In this document: in pieces, positions 57,715 to 64,000 of the stretch
Layout of the letters: each line of letters begins with the position of its first letter
How positions within the stretch are numbered: position 1 is the stretch's first letter
Source of the DNA: Neoceratodus forsteri
Lineage: Eukaryota; Chordata; Ceratodontiformes; Ceratodontidae
DNA: 64,000 nucleotides
NCBI GenBank assembly: GCA_016271365.2
Contig: JADMNL010000028.1
Coordinates: 51,540,001 to 51,604,000, forward strand
Direction: 5' to 3'
Program-made: the position numbers and the translations under genes
The notes under the pieces: generated by a model
What the model saw: only the letters and a program-made list of their open reading frames with translations
Databases searched by the model: none
What the model was told of the DNA's origin: nothing

Positions 57715-59888
57715 TTTTTTATTTTATTTATTGGTTTATTGATTTATTTATGACTTTGTTAACCAGGTAGGGTGCACTGGTCCAATGGACTGTTTTGGGC
57801 AACTCGGGCCAAAAGGCACAGGCAGAATAAATAGTTACAATAGTAGATAATACAAATTGGTTACAGCGATGTACATTCCATATGCTAATAGGCAGCTGCA
57901 ATACAGTCAACAATTTCTGGCCAGAAAGGCAGTAGCAGAACAAACAGCAAGTGAGATAACATGTAATAGGTAGGTATGGTAGACAGAGTAATGAATAGCA
58001 GGTGAGATGGCAATAGTTGCAGCAGTGCAGTAGGGATCCAGGCTGTGGTAACAGAGAGCACAGATTCGGACCAAAGTGTAGAACATGTACAAATTAAGCA
58101 GTAGAATAGGTAGTAAGAGGTTACAATGCTAATCATCCCCTCGTGCCAAGTCCTGCCTTGTCTAAAGGCCAGAGGAAGAACCTGGGATGGAGGTTTGTGG
58201 GTAATGGCGATGGAGGGCTGGGAGGGAGGGAGGGCAGTTACCTGCAGATACAGGTACAGTGTCCCTAGCTAGGAACCAGACTTTATAGTATTGTGAAGGC
58301 AAAGTTTGTTAGTAGATCTAAGAGGGCAGGCAGTCCATTCCATAGGATGGAGGCCATGACCGATAAGGATTCTACCCTTATTTGTGTGGTACAGAGTTTC
58401 CAGTAGGGGACAAGGGAGGAATGGAGGCGTTGGCAGGATGTGCACCTGGAAGATGATGGATGGGGGGAGGCAGGACCATTCCTAATACAGGTATCAATGA
58501 GGCAGCTGGTAGTAAAGTTGAACCGACCTTGTAGGGAAAGCCAGTTTAGGGGGCGGTAGAGATTGCAGTTGTGTGTGGAGTAAAGGGCGGACAAGGCAAA
58601 TCTGCAGATGCTATTGTATCAACCTCAAGTCTGGACCGGAGGGAAGAGGAGACGTGAGTGTAAACAGGGGAATAGTAGTCCAGGATGGGGAGAAGGCTTC
58701 CTCTGGCAATGGCCAGGTGAGCATCTGCGGAGAGGTAGGGCTTGATGCAGGATGCTGCACCAAGGTTTTGGTTTATTCTACAAATTACTGAATTCACATG
58801 GTCAGTGAAAGAGAGGGTGGGGTCCAACATGACTCCCAGATACTTGAAGGAGTGAATGATGTCTATGGCAGGCCATTTGATGAATGGACCTGGAGTGAAG
58901 AATTCAATTCAAGTAATCTGGCCAGGTAAGGTTTTGATCCAAACAGCATCGCCTTTGTTTTTTTGGTGTTAACCAGCATCAGATTTTTGGTGAACCAATT
59001 GTGGGCAGCGCTGTAGTTCTGGGTGAGGATAGTAGACATGTGAGGGGAGGGATTTATCACTGTGGTAGATGATCAGATCATCGGCGTAGAGGAGGCATTC
59101 ACAAGACAGGCAATCTGAAACAAGGGTGTTGACAAATATAGTGAAAAGCAAAGGGCCCAGTATTGAGCCCTGGGGAACTCCAGTGGTGACAGATAGGGCA
59201 GGAGAGGTGGCTGGGCCAGTACCGACAAGCTGTCAGTTAGGGTAACTCTGAAACCAGTATGTGGTTTTGGGATGAGCCTATCAAGTTTAGTTTGCAGAGG
59301 AGGAGGGAGTCGTTGACCAGGTCGAATGCCTTTGATAGGTCAACAAATATGGCACCGGTGGCACGCCCCTGATCCATGTTGGTGTATATATGGTTGGTAA
59401 ATAGGCCTAGGGCAGTGATTGTGCTATGTTGCCTGAGGAAACCATGTTGCTGGCTACATAGTGTATCTTGTTTGGTGAGGTACTGTGATAGTTGTCGATG
59501 GACTACTTTTTCAAGCAGTTTACTCAGGTGGGGAGAATGGATATTGGCCAGTAATTGTCCACTGAAAGGGGGTCACTGGTTTTAAAGATGGGAATTATCT
59601 TGGAAGTTTTTCTGTGAGAGGGGCATGGAGGAGGTTGTCAGGGCAAGGTTTAAAACATAAGTGAGGGTTTTGGCTATTGCTGGCAACAATTTTAAGGAAC
59701 ACTAGGGAGAAGCCATGCAATCCTGGACTACCTTGGTTTGTCAAGCCCCGGAGAAGCTTGAATGTCTCCTTGGGGAGATGACCTTAAAATAAAAGGAGGG
59801 GCAGGAGGGGTTTAGCAGCTGGCAAGGAGGCAGGTGTCATGGTGGAAGGGACTGCCCTTGGCGGGAGGAAGGACTGGTGATGCTGTGG
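57715..59888 (-). mobile_element. L2-like LINE (family LA), copy 2, inserted in LC
   Basis: A-rich tail at 57715-57745, 3' UTR to about 58290, then RT-coding sequence to 59888. Blocks on minus are FVDLSKAFDLVNDSLLL near 59310-59360, LLYADDLIIYHSD near 59060-59100 with intact YADD, LDPTLSFTDHVNSVICRINQ near 58770-58830, and LPILDYYSPVYTHVSSSLRS near 58640-58700. Same family as 151-4602. Frameshifts are present. The 5' part ends abruptly where LINE LB's tail begins. Confidence 0.8.
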
Positions 59889-60252
59889 CTTTTTTTTATT
59901 TTTATTTTAAGAATCAGTTTACAACCTTTGAGCCAGAGCTCGTTTCAAAATGCCAGTCACATAAAGACATACATTGTGTTTTTGGTTGATAAGAGTTGCA
60001 AAACAATCGGGCGTTCAACAGGCTCCACGTCATTGTGGTCAGACAAATACAACTGGGTACAGGGTACATGTAATTGATAACAGGTGTTACACAAGTCGGT
60101 ATCAAGTGAGCAATCTGGTAGGTAAACACTGAAACAGCTGGCACTGGCCAGGTTAAACATAGGCATGGTGTACAGGGAAGTGGTGGAGGGGATGGTTAGG
60201 TGGAGAGCTGCCCGGGGGGCATTGTCAAGAGAAGCAGAGGTGGAGGCTATGT

Positions 60253-61445
60253 TCAGAGACAGGAGCAGTTACGAGTGCTGAAGATGTGGTTCCGAAGTGT
60301 GGTTTTGAACTTGGAGATGGTGATGGCATTGGTGATGGTGGCAGGGAGAGAGTTAAACCAGGTTGGGGCTCTGTAGCAGAAGGACCTCTGGCCATGGCTG
60401 GTTCTTGATCTGGGGACCTTTAGAGTGGTTTTGTAGGAAAACCATGTTGCAATGGTGGGAGGGCTCTGGTGGATGGATCCGGTTACCCCAGAGGAGCCAG
60501 TAGGTTTTTTGGTGAGGAGACAGGTTTGGTATTGGAGCCGTTCATCCAGGGTAAGCAGGTTAGCATCGACATACAGCTGACAGGTGTGTGTGAGCCTGGG
60601 GGCACCAGTAATCAATCTGCATGCTTTATTCAGGGTTAGGTGAATTTTGTTGAGTGCAGTGGTGTCGGCAGCACCATATACTGGTAGACCATAGTCTACA
60701 AGGGACAGAACGGATGATGTAACAGCTAGCCGGAGAGCATTTGGGGGAAGGCAGGTTCTATGGCGGAATAGGATGCCAAGCTGTGTGTTAGTGGCGGATG
60801 TTAGGGCGTCGATGTGGTTGTGAATTGTGAGGGCTGAATTGAAGGTAACCCCAAGGTATTTGTAGGAGCAGACTTGTTCTAGTGGCTGGTTGGTTCTTGG
60901 AAGGATATAGAGTGGGTGGTTGCTAGCTCTGTTTTGGGGGTGGGAAAAGAGCATAGTTTTGGTTTTCTTAAGATTGATGATGAGTCTACAATCCTTAAAC
61001 CAAGCCTCGGCACTGTTGAAAGACTGCTGTAGGGAGTCCTGTAGGGAGATGGGATTGCGGTGGGTGGCAAAAAGGACAGCGTCGTCTGCATACAGTAGAA
61101 TTTTGCCAGGGCATGCACTGGGCAGGGTGTTCAGATACAGCGAGAAGAGAAGGGGGCCCAGGATGGAGCCTTGGGGGACCCCAGAGAGAATGAGACGGAG
61201 TATCGGAGTGTGCTGTTTAATTCACACTGAGATCGAGTGTCAAGATAGCTAGCACACCATGCGGGGCCAGCCGAGAGACCAGTGTGGCAGAGTGCATTCA
61301 GCAGAAGTGGATGGGAGACAGTGTCGAAAGCCTTTGAGAGGTCAATGAACACTGCACCAGCTGGAGCTGGTATCCAAGGAGGAGTGTAGAAAGTTGGAGA
61401 TTCAATAAGGGCAGTGCTGGTACTGTGACCCATACGGAATGCCAT
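60253..61445 (-). pseudogene. LB reverse transcriptase and C-terminal domain
   Basis: The frame at 61445-61131 has MAFRMGHSTSTALI and VFIDLSKAFDTVSHPLLLNA, the fingers/palm blocks. The YADD catalytic loop is intact (complement of 61081-61092) but in a different frame. The last frame, 60954-60253, is uninterrupted for 233 codons and ends with KFKTTLRNHIFSTRN, the usual C-terminus. At least two frameshifts separate these. Confidence 0.8.
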
Positions 61446-61890
61446 GTTGCTCTGGGCATAAGATGTTATGTAGCCAGATAATCAGTGATTTGAATGGCCA
61501 CCACTTTCTCAGGGCTTTAGAGAGGGAGGGAGGGATGGAGATTGGCGGTAGTTGTTGGCCAATGACCTGACGCCCCTTATGAATAGGTGTGATAATGGCT
61601 GTTTTCCAAGCTGTGGGGAATTGTCCCAGGCAGAGTGACTGGTTAATTAGGCTTGTGAGTGGTGCAAGAATTCATCTGAGCACCAGCCTGAGGATGCTGG
61701 GGTCCAGTGAGTCACTGCCGGATTGTTGCCATTGAGAGCTTTGATTAGGATGGGTCTGGCTTCCCGGGTGGAAATCTTTCGCAGGAGGAAGCTGGGGTGC
61801 TGGAGGACAGGGGGAGGTTGGCTGGGGGAAGGGTCAAAGAAATTACTAGGGAGGACTGAGCTACGGTCAGTGAAAGTGGTGTTGAACCAG

Positions 61891-63555
61891 TTAGCTATGG
61901 TGGCAGCTCGGCTGGGGCACTACTGAGAGAAGATGGTCGGAGGTGCCAGACCATGAGTTGGTGGGACTTCTATTTGGTAGTTTGCTGAGGAGGGCAGACA
62001 GATCTGTGAATTTTAGGTTAAAGGCACTAGCAACCTTGGTTGGATCAGTCAGGAGACCAGCTGGGGAGTTTAAATTTACATTGGGGTTGTTTGTGCGAGG
62101 GGTGAGTAGAGAGTTGATGGAGTCCCAGAACTTTCTGGGTTTACAAAACTTTCTCTCTGCTGTCTGGAGTAGTAGTTTCTCTTGAGGGTATGGGTCAAAT
62201 GTTTGCATCAATTTCTAGGCACCGATATTCATTCCACAGATTGGGGGAGGGGGTCTGTTTATGCATGATCCAGTTACGGTCCCTCTTTTTATGAGGGAGA
62301 AGAGTTCCTTGGTGATCCAGCTAGTATACCCACCACAAACTCTCCTGGTTGTTTCTGGGAAGTGTCAATCCTGAAGGCCCAAGAGGAGGCCAGTGAAGTG
62401 GGTGACAGCAGAGGCAACGTCAGAGTACATAAAGGCTCTGCCAGTTTAAGTCCCTGGCATCGTTTAACAGAATGGTGGTGTGGAGGAGGTTGAAACTGTG
62501 GAAGGAGATATGTTTTGGGGGGGCGGGAGGCTTTGGAAGCCCAAATGGCAAAAGTAGGGGAGTGATCGCTTATCGAGTCTGATAAAGCACCTGTGTGGAG
62601 GATGTGATACCCGTAAGTGGTTATCACCCAATCGATTAATGAGTGTGTAGAGGTCCAAGGGTTTAGTTGGGTATAGAGGGTGAGGACTTGTTCGAGGTTG
62701 AGTGACTTGAGCTGGTTTACCAAGTCAGGTTCTTGGGGGCCCATTCAGTTCAGGTTGAAATCCCTGAAAAGGATAGATTCCCTCACAGGGGAGCGGGATC
62801 CCAAGCCTGAGAGCAGGGTCTGTAGTCCAGCTATGCCACCGGTCAGGGGGTTGTAACAGCAACCCAGGTAAAGCTTCTTTGTGGAGCCCAGGGTGATTTC
62901 CACAATGGCCAGTCAATGGGTGAGTCAGTTTCCATGTAGAGGGCAGTGGAGGCCATAAGGGAGTCGCTGACAAGCATAGCAGTGCAACCACCCTTTATTT
63001 ATTTTTTTATTTTTATTTTTTTGCCAGGTTGATCTCTGTGTAGTAGGGTGTAGCCAGCTGGTAGATGCATGACACTAGTGTGTTGGGGCTTCAGCCAGGT
63101 CTCAGTGAGGCAGAGTACATGGGGTTTTTGAAGAGAAATCCAGGCTTCTAGCTCTGTGAATTTGGCAGGGAGGCTGCAGACATTCATGTGGGCCAGTTTT
63201 AGTCCAGGAGCATTAGCCCAGATGCATGAGGTTGCTGCAGCCATGGTGTTGACGAGACTGGGTTTGATTCAATATCACCAGCCATAAGGAGGAGGGAGAA
63301 AAGTAGGTGACAGGGGTGCAGGGAGAAGGGATGGAGATAGAGAGGGAGTGGAAAAAGAGTAAACAATGCTCTTGGTTGGGGATAAAAGCAAATGTGAGGG
63401 GACCGATGGGGGAGCATTCCCAGCTCAGTGAAGGGGAGGATGGGGAGAGTGTGGTTAGAGTTGGAACAAAATTTAATGAGGCCATCTTGGTCACAGGCAA
63501 GGATTGATGTGCATAAGTCGAAGGTAAGGAGGGTGCCTACAAGAGAGGCAGCCAT
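61891..63555 (-). pseudogene. LB leader, endonuclease and linker
   Basis: Frame 63555-63199 is the leader, with ITS-like GDIESNPV (63256-63279) where an intact 2A core would continue with Gly-Pro. Frame 63244-62999 gives the first endonuclease blocks. An A-rich (on minus) expansion at 62994-63030 has changed a usual glycine-rich loop to a lysine run. Frame 62744-62289 holds DHSPTFAIW. The catalytic SDH is preserved. Stops and frameshifts show it is inactive. Confidence 0.7.
62994..63030. repeat. T-rich simple repeat in the LB endonuclease
   Basis: A (TTTA)n/(T)n run. Read on the minus strand it encodes KKIKIKK between two endonuclease blocks. Confidence 0.8.
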
Positions 63556-64000
63556 AATGGCCAGTAAAAGGACTTCATGACTGGACTGTAAGGTGAACTG
63601 GGAGTCAGTGCACTACCAACAGGAGGGAGTAAGCAGGTAGAGAAATGTAACTGTACAGTGGATGAGAATAAGTAGAGGAGTACTGTATAGGGAGGTACCC
63701 AATTGGAGGAGAAGGTAGTGAAGAGAACCAATTGAGGGAGGGAGACAGGGGGAGGCAGGAAGAGAGTGGATTTAAAGAGTGCTGGAGGTGGGGGAGAATG
63801 GGAGGGCGCGAAATTTGTTGAACTGCTAGGTGCTAGAAGCCCAGTGGTAAGCGATGGTCCAAGTGTCCAAAGGCAGCTTACAGCATTAGGATTCAAAGCG
63901 CAACCAATAGGGAGGGGAGTCCGGGAGCAGGCAACGAATGCTGGGCTTCCTCTCGATGCAAGCAGCTAATCCTGACGCTGCACGGGTCCCGAGGAGGAGA

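Larger units (their letters stand above)
59889..64000 (-). mobile_element. L2-like LINE (family LB), 5' end beyond window
   Basis: The longest LINE here. On minus: an N-terminal leader (from 63555) with a damaged 2A-like motif, then endonuclease (LAHMNVCSLPAKFTELEAW at 63190, LCLTETWLKPQHTSV near 63080-63120, SDSISDHSPTFAIWASK near 62530-62590), linker (61891-62211) and RT (61445-60900). The final 233-codon frame 60954-60253 holds CSYKYLGVTFNSALTIHNHI, VDYGLPVYGAADTTALNKIH and QRSFCYRAPTWFNSLPATI. The 3' UTR with T-rich end (plus strand) is at 59889-60252. Few lesions compared with LA. Confidence 0.85.

Overview
This is vertebrate nuclear DNA made almost entirely of transposable elements and tandem repeats. 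I find no convincing host gene. All recognisable coding sequence belongs to mobile elements and is broken by stops or frameshifts. The mixture is L2-like and CR1-like LINEs, a MIR-like tRNA SINE, hAT and PIF/Harbinger DNA transposons, foldback MITEs and long tandem arrays. This fits a large, repeat-rich genome such as a caecilian or other amphibian, a lungfish or a tuatara-like reptile. A caecilian is my best guess, not a demonstrated one.

Layout. 1-4602: a decayed L2-like LINE on the plus strand that carries a 2A-like motif and is interrupted by a 900-bp hAT element (723-1622). 4603-9107: an old two-gene PIF/Harbinger transposon, with a Myb/SANT-like protein on plus and a HARBI1-type transposase on minus. 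9334-10335: a CR1-like RT fragment. 11255-14420: an L2-like LINE tail, two copies of a MIR-like SINE and a foldback MITE. 14440-16293: a longer CR1-like element. 18242-24317: a 6.1-kb hAT-type element bounded by terminal inverted repeats and an 8-bp target duplication, containing a LINE tail, a 54-bp minisatellite and a SINE. 24557-33890: flanks arranged like the split direct repeats of a DIRS/Ngaro element, enclosing the first copy (about 28.4-31.6 kb) of an unfamiliar composite repeat. 34325-36231: an insert bounded by TTAA. 36.6-37.6 kb: two SINEs, one with a Deu-type core. 39.7-42.6 kb: the second copy of the composite repeat. 43.4-52.6 kb: foldback MITEs, a 307-bp hAT MITE, microsatellites and a 1.2-kb foldback Harbinger-like element. 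54.56-64.0 kb: a CR1-like fragment followed by a stack of three nested minus-strand LINEs.

How the parts relate. The SINE copies share their 3' end with the L2-like LINE, so the LINE enzyme probably moved them. The Harbinger Myb-like protein and HARBI1 transposase would have worked as a pair. The nesting gives a relative order of insertions. The least explained structure is the composite repeat: a 143-bp tandem array in one copy only, a ~300-bp array, an array of ~55-bp hairpins and a closing palindrome, with most parts conserved between two copies 11 kb apart.
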